A DNA stretch of 64,000 bases, taken from an uncultured Poribacteria bacterium. GTDB lineage: Bacteria > Poribacteria > WGA-4E > WGA-3G. Both the position numbers and the translations under genes were made by a program. Below, piece after piece: positions 34,077-43,143 of the stretch. Every line of letters starts with the position of its first letter. Position 1 is the stretch's first letter. Location: positions 620,001-684,000 of the forward strand of contig OX638352.1 in the NCBI GenBank assembly GCA_951813545.1, given 5' to 3'. The notes beneath the pieces are model-generated. The model made no database searches. It was not told where the DNA came from and was given only the letters and a program-made list of their open reading frames with translations.

Positions 34077-34251
34077 TGAAATTTTGAACGAATGCCGACA
34101 AGCGAAGGAGCGGATTGCAGATCTGTTTGGTGACGTGGATACCCTTATGGATTTTTTGATGAAACGTCGGGAACAACGTCTGAAGCAGGGCGAAAAGTAT
34201 GTAGATTTCTCACCCTATTGTGAAAAGAAACAAACCAACCGTAAATCTTAA
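34069..34251 (+). CDS. Small protein paired with a (broken) PIN-domain toxin
   Basis: Sixty residues, charged and helical: ILNECRQAKERIADLFGDVD and MKRREQRLKQGEKYVDF. Same size and pattern as the gene at 19799, which also follows a broken PIN toxin. GGAGGG lies nine bases before the ATG. Probably an antitoxin left without its toxin. Confidence 0.55.
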   Translation: MNDEILNECRQAKERIADLFGDVDTLMDFLMKRREQRLKQGEKYVDFSPYCEKKQTNRKS

Positions 34252-34421
34252 CGCTGCTTCTGCTTGTGTGCGTGCTTTGTAAGCACGATTTCTTTCCATT
34301 TGTAGTAACCCAATTTTCAGGATTATCCTTGTCAAGTTTTTTGTAAGCATTGATCGGTATTGACCTTTTAGAAATGGTATAACAATGAGAAACAAAAAAT
34401 CTTCAATAGGAGGAAAAGACT

Positions 34422-36266
34422 GTGCAAACTCCAACTTCTGCCCTTGAAGAAACCGGGATCGGTTCCATCCACGTTGAAGCACCACCACTAACTACGATAG
34501 AAGAAACCAAACTTGACTACCATCAACTTTGCCCCGCTGAAGATTTCGAGGAATTGGAGGGCAAACCCTTTCATGTTAACGGCACGCACCTGGCTGTTTT
34601 CAAGTCCGGTGACAAATTTTATGCCGTTGACAATCGTTGCCCACACATGGGGTATCCAATGTCCCAAGGGAGTATCCGTGATGGTGTCCTGATCTGCCAT
34701 TGGCACCATTGGGAATTTGACCTCAAATCAGGTGCCTGCTTCTTGGCGTTCGGCGATGACCTGAAAGCGTTCCCCGTTGAAGCCCGAGAGGACGGTTATT
34801 TATACGTCGGGTTAGCGAAAGGCGAGCGAGAGGCAGCAAAGCAGCGTGTCATCGCAAACGGCAAGCGTGCACTTGAGCGTGGTCTCAAGGATCGCAGTAC
34901 CTTCTTTATCGCGAAAGCCGTCACAGCACTACGTGATGCGGGTGCGACACCCGCGGAGATTATCCAACAGGGACTCCACTACGGTGCACATAAAAGTAGT
35001 GATGGATGGTCGTCAGGTGTTGCTATCCTTACCTTAGCAGCGAACTTGTGGGATGATGTTGATCCAGATGACCATAACCTGTTTCTCGTACACGGATTAA
35101 GCCAGATTAGCCGTCGAACAACGGGCAGCGCACGCCCCTACCGCGCACCCTTCCCGCGAATGAACGAGGAACATGATCTGGGAACACTGATGCGATGGTT
35201 CCGTTATTTTATTGATAAACGCCACAGCGGCGCGGCGGAACGCATCTTGCTAACGTTGAATGACCGAGACTACGATAAATCAGTCCTCGCAGACTTCGTA
35301 TACACTGCAGCAACAGACTATTACTTTACCGGTGACGGACACGCCCTTGATTTCGCGAATAAAATGTTTGAAGCGTTGGATTACGTCAACTGGGAAGGCT
35401 CACACGAGATTTTGCGTCCGATTGTCGTTGATCTAGTCAGCAGAACACGGCATGAGGAAACCTCTCGATGGGCTGACGCTGTACCTGTCTTAGAACCCGT
35501 CTTTGAAAGACTCGATAGTATCTGGAAAGACAATCAAGAGAACGAAGCAGAACTCGATATTTCAGCGTTTACAGAGACGCTGCTCGGTGACGAGTTTGAA
35601 CCCACTGTCGCCGTGGTTGAAGAGAAACTTCGCGCTGGTGTCAATCCAACCGACATCTGCCGAGCGATGACATACGCTTCAGCAGTTCGTACTGCTCGGT
35701 TCCATCTCAAGAACGAAGGCGACTGGCACGATGTCGCGAACATTTACTCATACTCTCACGCCCTTTACCACGCTTTCCAGTATGCGCCGGGTGCTAACCT
35801 TCTGCGCGGCATTTTTCACGGTGTCGTCTATTTGGCATACTTACGCTGGTTGAACATGCCTGCCGCCCGTATTCCGAGACCCGGGCAACGGATACCTGAT
35901 GAAACTTATACCTCTGCTGACAAAATGTTAGATCGACTCCAAGAATTCGCTGACTTCCAAAAAGTCTACGAGGCAGAGATTCTGGTCAATCAATATCTTG
36001 AAGAAGGGCATGACATCGACGCGCTGAAACGAACGCTCTCACACATCTTGCTACGTGAAGACGCAGAACTCCACATGTTCCAGGTCCTCGAAGTCGCCTT
36101 CCGACATTACGATTTGTCAGTTGACTCTGAAGAACAACGGATGCATCTACTGGCAGCGACACGTTACATCACGGCGCAGAAGCTGATGAAGAACATTTTG
36201 TGGTCCACCGAGAACGCAGAACGCCTCGCACGCGGTGAGTTGCTCAGCGAACGCGACGATGATTAG
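34422..36266 (+). CDS. Rieske 2Fe-2S protein with large helical C-terminal domain
   Basis: A 614-residue protein. Residues 35-135 are a Rieske ferredoxin domain: C73-P-H75 in NRCPHMGYPMSQG and C92-H-W-H95 in LICHWHHWEF give the two Cys and two His cluster ligands. Residues 150-614 are almost all helical (GLHYGAHKSSDGWSSGVAIL, SHALYHAFQYAPGANLLRG, HILLREDAELHMFQVLEV), with many His and Glu that could form a metal or haem site; I do not recognise a named enzyme. It lacks the usual oxygenase C-terminal domain. The GTG start is set by AGGAGG. The sulfite-oxidase-like gene follows by 87 bases, so electron exchange between them is plausible. Confidence 0.8.
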   Translation: MQTPTSALEETGIGSIHVEAPPLTTIEETKLDYHQLCPAEDFEELEGKPFHVNGTHLAVFKSGDKFYAVDNRCPHMGYPMSQGSIRDGVLICHWHHWEFDLKSGACFLAFGDDLKAFPVEAREDGYLYVGLAKGEREAAKQRVIANGKRALERGLKDRSTFFIAKAVTALRDAGATPAEIIQQGLHYGAHKSSDGWSSGVAILTLAANLWDDVDPDDHNLFLVHGLSQISRRTTGSARPYRAPFPRMNEEHDLGTLMRWFRYFIDKRHSGAAERILLTLNDRDYDKSVLADFVYTAATDYYFTGDGHALDFANKMFEALDYVNWEGSHEILRPIVVDLVSRTRHEETSRWADAVPVLEPVFERLDSIWKDNQENEAELDISAFTETLLGDEFEPTVAVVEEKLRAGVNPTDICRAMTYASAVRTARFHLKNEGDWHDVANIYSYSHALYHAFQYAPGANLLRGIFHGVVYLAYLRWLNMPAARIPRPGQRIPDETYTSADKMLDRLQEFADFQKVYEAEILVNQYLEEGHDIDALKRTLSHILLREDAELHMFQVLEVAFRHYDLSVDSEEQRMHLLAATRYITAQKLMKNILWSTENAERLARGELLSERDDD

Positions 36267-36353
36267 ATTTAACGGTTTCTAACGCTTCGGGCTGGAATCC
36301 CACTGCTCTCGCGGTAGGAGGAAAGCCCGTCTCTTTTTTGAAATAAAATTCCA

Positions 36354-37637
36354 ATGATGCCAAAAAGCACGCACAACCCCAGTTTTACGGATTGGCATAA
36401 AACTGTTCCTGAATCAACAAGACGGGATTTTCTCGCTAAAGTAGGTAAAACGGCACTGCTTACGAGTCTCGGTATGTTTGGGGCAGGCTGCGAAGCCGTT
36501 GATCGAGGTCTGTTGGACAGAGGACTCATACCGGTTGTCTTGGAAGACCCGCAGGCAGCAGGACTCCCGAAGCCGGATATGTTCGTCCATTCGGAGATCC
36601 CTTTTAATGGTGAGTTTGCCCCGCATCTCCTCAATGATAACGTTACTCCCACAGAACGACATTTCGTCCGTAATAACAGCGGCATCCCAGAACGAGCAAT
36701 AAATAAAGATCTCCGTGGATGGAAGTTGGTCATAGAGGGTGAAGTTCATAAAGAACTTGCACTGTCTATGGATGATTTGTTGCGGTTTCCGCAGGTCACC
36801 ATGGAAGTGGTATTGGAATGTGCGGGGAACGGCAGAAGCCTATTTGTTCCAGAGGTTAGCGGGACACCGTGGCAACGCGGCGCGGTCGCTTGTAGCGAAT
36901 GGACTGGCGTACGTCTGCGCGATGTCTTGCAAGCCGCAGGTGTGAAGTCAAGTGCTGTTTATACTGGCAACTATGGCGAAGATCTACCCAATGACGGTAG
37001 CGAACCTTTTTCACGAGGAATCCCGATCAAGAAAGCGATGGATGAACATACGCTCATCGCGCTTAAGATGAATGGAGAAGTATTGCCAGCAGCCCACGGA
37101 TTCCCTGCGAGATTGATTGTTCCGGGATGTATCGGCAGTGCTATGCAAAAGTGGCTCAACCGTATCTGGGTGAGAGACAAGGTTCACGACTCCGAGAAAA
37201 TGAGTGGGTATTCCTACCGCGTCCCGGCTTATCCGATAGCACCGGGAGATACACCGCCAGTTGAAGATATGCGCATCGCAACTGCATGGCAGGTTAAATC
37301 TTTGATTACACAGCCACAATCATCCGTGGAATTCAGCACTGACACCGCTATAAAGGTCCGAGGTCATGCATGGGCGGGTGAAAATCAGATTGACAAAGTC
37401 GCTGTCTCTACAGACTTCGGTCTTCAGTGGCAAGAAACCCAGTTGATTCAACCATCAAACAGATACGCTTGGTCCCATTGGGAGACCGAACTCACGCTTG
37501 TAAACAGAGGCTATTATGAAATATGGGCACGCGCGTATGACGATACAGGCACTGCACAGCCCTTCACGCAACCTTGGAATCCTAAGGGTTACCTCGGCAA
37601 TGTTATCCACAAAATACCTGTCTCGGTAGTCGCCTAA
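36354..37637 (+). CDS. Tat-exported sulfite oxidase-like molybdoenzyme
   Basis: A 427-residue periplasmic molybdopterin enzyme. A twin-arginine signal (TRRDFLAKVGKTALL, residues 22-36) ends in GAGC, so it may be a Tat lipoprotein anchored at Cys46. The oxidoreductase molybdopterin domain contains C156 in LECAGNGR, the Mo-ligand cysteine of the sulfite oxidase family. The C-terminal third is the Mo-co dimerisation domain (GHAWAGENQIDKVAVSTD, WNPKGYLGNVIHKI). Substrate may be sulfite or another small oxyanion or sulfoxide. It follows the Rieske gene. Confidence 0.85.
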   Translation: MMPKSTHNPSFTDWHKTVPESTRRDFLAKVGKTALLTSLGMFGAGCEAVDRGLLDRGLIPVVLEDPQAAGLPKPDMFVHSEIPFNGEFAPHLLNDNVTPTERHFVRNNSGIPERAINKDLRGWKLVIEGEVHKELALSMDDLLRFPQVTMEVVLECAGNGRSLFVPEVSGTPWQRGAVACSEWTGVRLRDVLQAAGVKSSAVYTGNYGEDLPNDGSEPFSRGIPIKKAMDEHTLIALKMNGEVLPAAHGFPARLIVPGCIGSAMQKWLNRIWVRDKVHDSEKMSGYSYRVPAYPIAPGDTPPVEDMRIATAWQVKSLITQPQSSVEFSTDTAIKVRGHAWAGENQIDKVAVSTDFGLQWQETQLIQPSNRYAWSHWETELTLVNRGYYEIWARAYDDTGTAQPFTQPWNPKGYLGNVIHKIPVSVVA

Positions 37638-37801
37638 ATAGGTTTGCGAGATTTAAACCCGTAATGTAAATAGTTGTCGGTTGTCGGTTAAGAGGTTTTT
37701 GTTTAACAAGGGAACACCTTGCCAGCGGTGGCGGGGCTTTTGTTCACTGACGAACTGTAAATATATTTTCAGATTTGACAATAAAAAGGAAATTTAAAAT
37801 T

Positions 37802-38287
37802 ATGAAACTTGGTGTTATGTCCGACAGCCACGACAACATTCCAAACGTCAAACGCGCTGTCGCACTTTTCAACGAAATTGATGTGGACCTCGTTGTCCAT
37901 GCTGGTGATTTTATTGCTCCATTTGCCATTGACCCATTAGGGGACTTAAATTGTCGTGTTGTCGGCGTATTTGGAAATAATGACGGCGAACGTATCGTCG
38001 TTGCTAAGCGGTTTGAAGCCATCAATGGTGAGGTACATCCTAACCTTGCAAGCGCATCCCTCGGTGAAAAGAATATCGCTGTGATGCACTATCCTGAATT
38101 CGCCATCCCAATCTCCAAAAGTGGCGATTACGACATCGTTGTTTATGGACACACCCACCAAGTAGACATCCAGAAGGAAAAATCGCTCCTGCTCAATCCT
38201 GGGGAAACCGGTGGTTGGACGACGGGAAAAGCAACGGTTGCCGTTGTGGATATAGAAACGCTTGAGGCAACAATCCATGAACTGTAG
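37802..38287 (+). CDS. YfcE/MJ0936-family metallophosphodiesterase
   Basis: A 161-residue calcineurin-like phosphodiesterase. All metal-binding motifs are visible: GVMSDSHDN (D-x-H), HAGDFI (G-D), GNNDGE (G-N-x-D), MHYPE (His) and GHTHQ (G-H-T-H). It hydrolyses phosphodiesters in the cytosol; substrates vary. The ATG at 37802 has AAAAGGAAATTTAAAATT before it and gives the family N-terminus. The next gene begins nine bases later. Confidence 0.9.
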   Translation: MKLGVMSDSHDNIPNVKRAVALFNEIDVDLVVHAGDFIAPFAIDPLGDLNCRVVGVFGNNDGERIVVAKRFEAINGEVHPNLASASLGEKNIAVMHYPEFAIPISKSGDYDIVVYGHTHQVDIQKEKSLLLNPGETGGWTTGKATVAVVDIETLEATIHEL

Positions 38288-38296
38288 AGGCAGGTG

Positions 38297-38596
38297 ATGA
38301 AATACAGGGATCTCTACATATTATCGGACGGGGAAACACGAGAACCGAAGCCGCGGTGTCTTATCTGGTCTGAGAATCATGAACACGCTGTCGCCTCCAT
38401 AGATGATGAGATTCATCCACAGGCGAAGCGTGTCTGGCTGGAATTTGAAGGTCTCAATGTTATCTACGCCTACGAAAAGCATTGGAAAACAGGCGAATGG
38501 GAATTTGTTGAAGAGAAAAAAGGAAACATTCCCTTGGTAAACAACAACCCTTTCAAACCTGACAGTGAAAGCGTCTTTCCTGTCAATAAACATTGA
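38297..38596 (+). CDS. Hypothetical protein
   Basis: Ninety-nine residues, mixed alpha/beta, with RDLYILSDGETREPKPRCLIW and HEHAVASIDDEIHPQAKRVWLEF. No signal peptide, membrane helix or known motif. GAGGCAGG precedes the ATG at 38297 (a GTG at 38294 is an alternative). It is probably co-transcribed with the phosphodiesterase and ends 57 bases before the IS701-like element. Confidence 0.5.
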   Translation: MKYRDLYILSDGETREPKPRCLIWSENHEHAVASIDDEIHPQAKRVWLEFEGLNVIYAYEKHWKTGEWEFVEEKKGNIPLVNNNPFKPDSESVFPVNKH

Positions 38597-38652
38597 GAGA
38601 TACATAGTAAACGGTTCTTCGTATAATTCCCCAGTGAGATTCCTATAATACT

Positions 38653-39744
38653 TAGGACTTACGCAATAATGCTTGACCTAGTCTTCCAAAAACACTAATA
38701 TGGTGTTTGAGGAGGGACATAAGAGATGCTTAGACCGACCCGTCTTGATTATTGCCAATATCTACTCAGCACGCCTATCAACTATACACTGACGCATTTC
38801 GCAGAACATTGTGAAAGTTTTAGTCATGATCAGCTCAACCGGTATCTCGCAGGAGACCTTCTGACGCCCCGCATGCTTTGGGAACACGTCAAAGATGACG
38901 TGGTGCTGGCTCCCGATGGCTACCTTATTTTTGATGATACCGTCATTGATAAACGCTATGCCAAGAAGATCGCACTTGCCAAGAGACAATACAGTGGTAA
39001 TGCTGGCGGTATCATCAACGGTATTGCCATTGTTACGTGCGTCTATGTGAATCCGAAGTTAGACCGATATTGGCTCATTGATTATCGTATCTACGATAAA
39101 GATGGCGACGGTAAATCGAAGTTAGATCATGTCCGAGATATGCTCTCGGTTTGGGTATACTCGCGGGACATCGCTTTTTCAACAGTGTTGATGGATTCTT
39201 GGTATGCGAGCAAATCTCTGCTCCTTTACATTGAAAATCTTGATAAGACGTATTATGTTCCTTTGAAATGTAATCGTCTTGTTGATGATTCTGATGCCAA
39301 GAAACCCTATCAACGTATTGATGCTTTACAGTGGACAGAGGCAGAAGAAAGATCAGGCAAACGTCTGAAACTTCATAGATTTCCAAGAGATCACAAAGTG
39401 AAAGTTTTCCGGGTGGCGTCTTCTCAACGCACGGATTCTGTTGCGACCAACGACTTGAGCCAATCCGATGTGTCCGTCGTGCGACAGGTGTGCGACGTGC
39501 GCTGGAAGATTGAACAATTTCACCGAGAATCGAAACAGTTGACAGGTTTGGAAAGTTGCCAGTGTCGTCTCCCGCGTATTGTTCGCAATCACATTGCTGC
39601 TGCGTTTTTGGTTTGGGGGCACCTGATGCGTAAAGCTTATCAAACAGGCCAAACCCTTTATCAAGTCAAACACGGATTGCTTTCTGAATACCTCTGTCAA
39701 CAACTAAAATCTCCTATGATAAAAATCGCTGATGCGTAAGTCCT
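38653..39744 (+). mobile_element. IS701/IS4-like insertion sequence with intact ends
   Basis: A 1092-bp element with perfect 13-bp inverted ends (TAGGACTTACGCA at 38653-38665 and its complement at 39732-39744) flanked by the 6-bp duplication AATACT (38647-38652 and 39745-39750). The intact duplication points to a recent insertion. A 124-bp element with almost the same ends at 55415-55538 is its probable non-autonomous derivative. Confidence 0.85.
38726..39739 (+). CDS. IS701/IS4-like DDE transposase
   Basis: A 337-residue transposase: GYLIFDDTVIDKRYAKKI has the first Asp pair, STVLMDSWYASKSLL the second Asp, and VCDVRWKIEQFHRESKQLTG the E of the R..E-x-F-HR-ESK helix. AGGAGGGACATAAGAG precedes the ATG. 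The stop codon lies inside the right terminal repeat. No frame damage. Confidence 0.9.
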   Translation: MLRPTRLDYCQYLLSTPINYTLTHFAEHCESFSHDQLNRYLAGDLLTPRMLWEHVKDDVVLAPDGYLIFDDTVIDKRYAKKIALAKRQYSGNAGGIINGIAIVTCVYVNPKLDRYWLIDYRIYDKDGDGKSKLDHVRDMLSVWVYSRDIAFSTVLMDSWYASKSLLLYIENLDKTYYVPLKCNRLVDDSDAKKPYQRIDALQWTEAEERSGKRLKLHRFPRDHKVKVFRVASSQRTDSVATNDLSQSDVSVVRQVCDVRWKIEQFHRESKQLTGLESCQCRLPRIVRNHIAAAFLVWGHLMRKAYQTGQTLYQVKHGLLSEYLCQQLKSPMIKIADA

Positions 39745-39815
39745 AAATACTTTTACTTTCTGACCTGTTTGTTATTCAGCAGGACAAATTTCCACCTCTA
39801 TGGTATAGTACTTAC

Positions 39816-40109
39816 ATGAGAGTTATCTCGCGCAGAACTTTGAAAGAATTTTGGGAGAAGCATTCTGATGCGGAAGCAGCACTTAAAACGTGGTATACTC
39901 GTGTGAAACGTGCTGAGTGGAAGAGACCATCTGATGTAAAAATTGATTATCGAAATGCTAGTTTTATCAAAAACAACCGGGTAGTCTTTAACATCAAAGG
40001 GAATTATTATCGTCTGGTAACCGCTATCCATTATCAATCTGGCATCGTTTATATCCGATTCATTGGAACACACAATGCCTATGATAAAATTGATGCCTCA
40101 ACGATTTAG
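39816..40109 (+). CDS. higB: HigB-type mRNA interferase toxin
   Basis: A 97-residue RelE-superfamily toxin of the HigB subgroup (VISRRTLKEFWEKHSDAEAA, DVKIDYRNASFIKNNRVVFN, YYRLVTAIHYQSGIVYIRFI, GTHNAYDKID). HigB cleaves mRNA on the ribosome. The toxin gene comes first and the antitoxin second, as is normal for HigBA. A TATAGT box lies near 39799. It begins 71 bases after the IS701-like element. Confidence 0.9.
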   Translation: MRVISRRTLKEFWEKHSDAEAALKTWYTRVKRAEWKRPSDVKIDYRNASFIKNNRVVFNIKGNYYRLVTAIHYQSGIVYIRFIGTHNAYDKIDASTI

Positions 40110-40118
40110 GGAGTAACT

Positions 40119-40502
40119 ATGGATATTAAACCGATCCGATCCGAAGCAGATTATGAAATTGCGCTGAAGACCATTGATCAACTTTGGGATGCAGAACATG
40201 GTTCACCAGAAGCGGATCAGCTTGATGTGCTTGTTACACTCGTGGAGGCTTATGAAGATAAGCACTACCCAATTCCTCCACCAGATCCTATTGAGGCAAT
40301 TCTTCACTATATGGAGAGCCAAGGGCTATCCGAACCTGACCTTCAGACCTATCTCGGTGCGGATACCTGTGTGTCAGAAGTCTTGAATCGGGAGTGCGCT
40401 TTATCGCTTGACATGATTCGGAAATTGCATAAAGGTCTCGGAATTCCCGCGGATATTTTGGTACAGCCCTATGCAGTACAGATTGATGAAGTTGCCGACT
40501 GA
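40119..40502 (+). CDS. higA: HigA-type antitoxin with C-terminal helix-turn-helix
   Basis: A 127-residue protein: MDIKPIRSEADYEIALKTID and SPEADQLDVLVTLVEAYEDKHYP form the toxin-binding N-terminal half, DPIEAILHYMESQGLSEPDL and ALSLDMIRKLHKGLGIPADIL the XRE-type DNA-binding half. It neutralises HigB and represses the operon. GGGAGTAACT precedes the ATG. The gap to the toxin is nine bases. Confidence 0.9.
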   Translation: MDIKPIRSEADYEIALKTIDQLWDAEHGSPEADQLDVLVTLVEAYEDKHYPIPPPDPIEAILHYMESQGLSEPDLQTYLGADTCVSEVLNRECALSLDMIRKLHKGLGIPADILVQPYAVQIDEVAD

Positions 40503-40510
40503 AATAGAGG

Positions 40511-41776
40511 CTACTCAACATATCCCAAATTCCGCAACTTGCCTTCCAGAATTTCTGTCTCCTCAGTCGTGGATTCTTGTGCTTGTAGGTGCTGATAACT
40601 GGAATTCATCAAGATCTCGTCGTAAGCGTCACGGAAATGATCTGGGTCTTCACAGGTGAGATCTTCGCCACTCAGTACACGCCTATATACAAACTCACCC
40701 GTCTGTTCATCTTCACGGTAGAGGTGTTCACCATCTGTTAATGACCAGAGCCGAACCCCTTCCGAATATTTACCAATCTCCACGTTATCGACCGTTGTTC
40801 GAGATGTCACGCGGTGATGTGGCATCTCCAAATTGTTTTTACTGAGAAACCCAATACCGTAGAGACTATCCAACTCCGATAACACCAAACGATTTTTATC
40901 AACTCCCAATGGAGATAATAGATTTCGTCCATACCCATGATAGTCCACATCCATGCCCGCAAGATTCGTAATAGTCGGGAACAGATCTATCGCCGAAATC
41001 GGAGGTTCCGGGAATTCAAGGTTTGATACACCAGGGATATGCGCCAATAGTGGCACGTGCAGCACGTTCTGATTAAGCGTGCTGCCGTGATCAATAAGCT
41101 CTTCGCAGATACCTTCACCATGGTCCCCGAAGATGAAGACTGCCCACTCTGAGAGTTGGAGTTGTTTCAGGATTTCAACCAGTTTAAATTCGAGTATATG
41201 CGTCGCTGCGGCGTAATAGATACGCAATGCCTCATCCATCCTGCCCTGATCAACAAGCGACTTGAGGCTCGGTGCCCGCGGAATCCCACCCATACCGTAA
41301 CCACCGTGTGTATACCAGAAGTGCAGAAAACTGAACTGTGGCACATCCGAGGGTTGCTTAAGGTGTTGTATCAGGTCTTCAAGCGAACCGAGATGCTGTG
41401 CTTCCGCATTTGGATCAACCGACGTTATAAACGGCTCAAAATCGAGAAAGCGGAACACCTCTGGACGTTCGGAACGTCCTGTAATATGGTACCCTGCATC
41501 GTTAAAAATCTGAAACAGGTTTGGAATCCCTTTGAACATCTTGAGATAGGTTTGTCCGTAGACACCGTGTTCAAACGGATAAAGTCCGGTAAAATAGGAG
41601 GTATGAGAGGGTCGGGTCGCGGGTGCTGACACGAAAAACTTCTCAGCAAGCGAGAAATCTTGGGTCAACAGATCAAACTTCGGTGTGTTGAAAAGCGGAT
41701 TGGTCCGGCTGAGCGCGTCAAACCGCCAACAATCAATCGAAATGAGTAGAAATTTATTGACAACATTGGTTTTCAT
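40511..41776 (-). CDS. Sulfatase-fold protein with Thr in place of the nucleophile
   Basis: A 421-residue alkaline-phosphatase superfamily protein. LLISIDCWRFDALSR carries the first metal Asp, RPSHTSYFTGLYPFEHGVYG is the active-site helix and FIFGDHGEGI the second metal site. In arylsulfatases the helix reads CxPxR; here the aligned residues are T54-R-P-S-H58, so formylglycine cannot form. Thr is the nucleophile in related phosphodiesterases and phosphotransferases, so this may act on phosphoesters. Last gene of a three-gene operon; its ATG is three bases after the preceding stop. Confidence 0.75.
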   Translation of the reverse strand: MKTNVVNKFLLISIDCWRFDALSRTNPLFNTPKFDLLTQDFSLAEKFFVSAPATRPSHTSYFTGLYPFEHGVYGQTYLKMFKGIPNLFQIFNDAGYHITGRSERPEVFRFLDFEPFITSVDPNAEAQHLGSLEDLIQHLKQPSDVPQFSFLHFWYTHGGYGMGGIPRAPSLKSLVDQGRMDEALRIYYAAATHILEFKLVEILKQLQLSEWAVFIFGDHGEGICEELIDHGSTLNQNVLHVPLLAHIPGVSNLEFPEPPISAIDLFPTITNLAGMDVDYHGYGRNLLSPLGVDKNRLVLSELDSLYGIGFLSKNNLEMPHHRVTSRTTVDNVEIGKYSEGVRLWSLTDGEHLYREDEQTGEFVYRRVLSGEDLTCEDPDHFRDAYDEILMNSSYQHLQAQESTTEETEILEGKLRNLGYVE

Positions 41777-41779
41777 ATT

Positions 41780-43141
41780 TCAATCCATTAGCCGCGTATT
41801 GTATTGCCGTTCGGTATGCTGATACCCATCAAACAGATCGGGTTGAAAAGGTGTTGATGTGTAGATATAGACAGCATCACTATAGGGATCATAAAGGATA
41901 ACTTCTTCGCGTGCATCGCCGCAGACATCCGCGGGGAAGCAGTGATACCATCCCATTTTGCCACCGGTCGGCGGCGGAAGCTCAGGGAATGTTACCGACC
42001 TGTTCCCCGCACCATCGTAAAGTGCAGCCGGACTATAAATCAATTCAGAGTGTCCCACTCCGTGCCAGCGGATAACCTCCAAACCTGTATTGTTCGGTGT
42101 TTCATCAACGTGAAATCGGCTTCTAATCTGCCCATCTTTGTCTACCACCATCAGATCCGGGTGATGTCCATTATAGCGAATAACCAAAGCATCTTTGGAT
42201 GGATCTGAAAGTAATTTGCCACACCGAATTTCTTGTCCGTGCGGGACAACATCAAAACCGAGCGAGAGTATTGGGTCCCCCACGGTATCAACCACCAGTC
42301 CACCACCGGAAAGGATAGCCCGGTTATTGCCATCCCACTCGGAAACTAAAACCGAGTCCATATTATCGCCGAAGAAGCGATTCCAGAGTACAGTGCCATC
42401 GGCAGTGAGTCCGAAATTGCCGCCGTTGACTTCATCACGTCCGTCACCATTAAAATCACCGACTGCCGGAATATACGCCGAATGCTTTGGGTAACGAAAC
42501 CACTCATCGGTATACTGCCAGAGCAGTTCCAGTTTGTGGTTAAAGGCGAGCAGATTTACGCCCACTTTCACAACGAAGTCTTGTGGTTGTGCCTTTCCAG
42601 AGAAGTTGGCGATCATCAATCGCTGATGGACATAGTTGGAGATATGGCGTTCACCTTCAGCGTAAGCATTACACTGACGTAAGGCATCTGGGGCAAGGGT
42701 CTGTTTAACAGCACCCGTAGCACCATCCAGAATCATCAAGCGAATTGCAGACAAATCCCACTTACTCACTTCCGAAGCATCCGTATCTACCCAGAAACAG
42801 ATAACCTCTGCCTGTCCATCGGCATCGATGTCGTGAATAGCGACGGGACCGGGTCGGTCGGGTGAGAGGGTTGCTAAACAGGTGTCCTTGGCATCCGCGT
42901 CCCTAATCTCAAGGTGCTTGTCACCAAGCGACCACAGGGGTTCGCCCTCCAGTGTAAACGCGCCGAGGAAACAGGGATGAATCCCTCCGAGCGACTTGTA
43001 TACCAGAAAATCGACAGTGCCATCGCCCGTCAAATCACCGATGCGGATGTCACCGCCCCACGCATTCCCGTCTGTTTCGTTCAGAAATGCATCTGGGATT
43101 GTGACTCGTTTATAGAGGTGTGCTGATTGCAGTGTATCCAT
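41780..43141 (-). CDS. FG-GAP/VCBS-like beta-propeller protein
   Basis: A 453-residue protein with repeated calcium-binding Asp loops of beta-propellers: DLTGDGTVDF, DIDADGQAEV and DFNGDGRDEV, then weaker repeats. The overall layout resembles the propeller of family 11 rhamnogalacturonan lyases, but the lyase residues cannot be confirmed by eye. No signal peptide is seen at the chosen start (43141), which lies two bases after the stop of the upstream isomerase gene; a longer frame begins at 43216 inside that gene. It probably binds or processes polysaccharide together with its neighbours. Confidence 0.65.
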   Translation of the reverse strand: MDTLQSAHLYKRVTIPDAFLNETDGNAWGGDIRIGDLTGDGTVDFLVYKSLGGIHPCFLGAFTLEGEPLWSLGDKHLEIRDADAKDTCLATLSPDRPGPVAIHDIDADGQAEVICFWVDTDASEVSKWDLSAIRLMILDGATGAVKQTLAPDALRQCNAYAEGERHISNYVHQRLMIANFSGKAQPQDFVVKVGVNLLAFNHKLELLWQYTDEWFRYPKHSAYIPAVGDFNGDGRDEVNGGNFGLTADGTVLWNRFFGDNMDSVLVSEWDGNNRAILSGGGLVVDTVGDPILSLGFDVVPHGQEIRCGKLLSDPSKDALVIRYNGHHPDLMVVDKDGQIRSRFHVDETPNNTGLEVIRWHGVGHSELIYSPAALYDGAGNRSVTFPELPPPTGGKMGWYHCFPADVCGDAREEVILYDPYSDAVYIYTSTPFQPDLFDGYQHTERQYNTRLMD

Positions 43142-43143
43142 CT

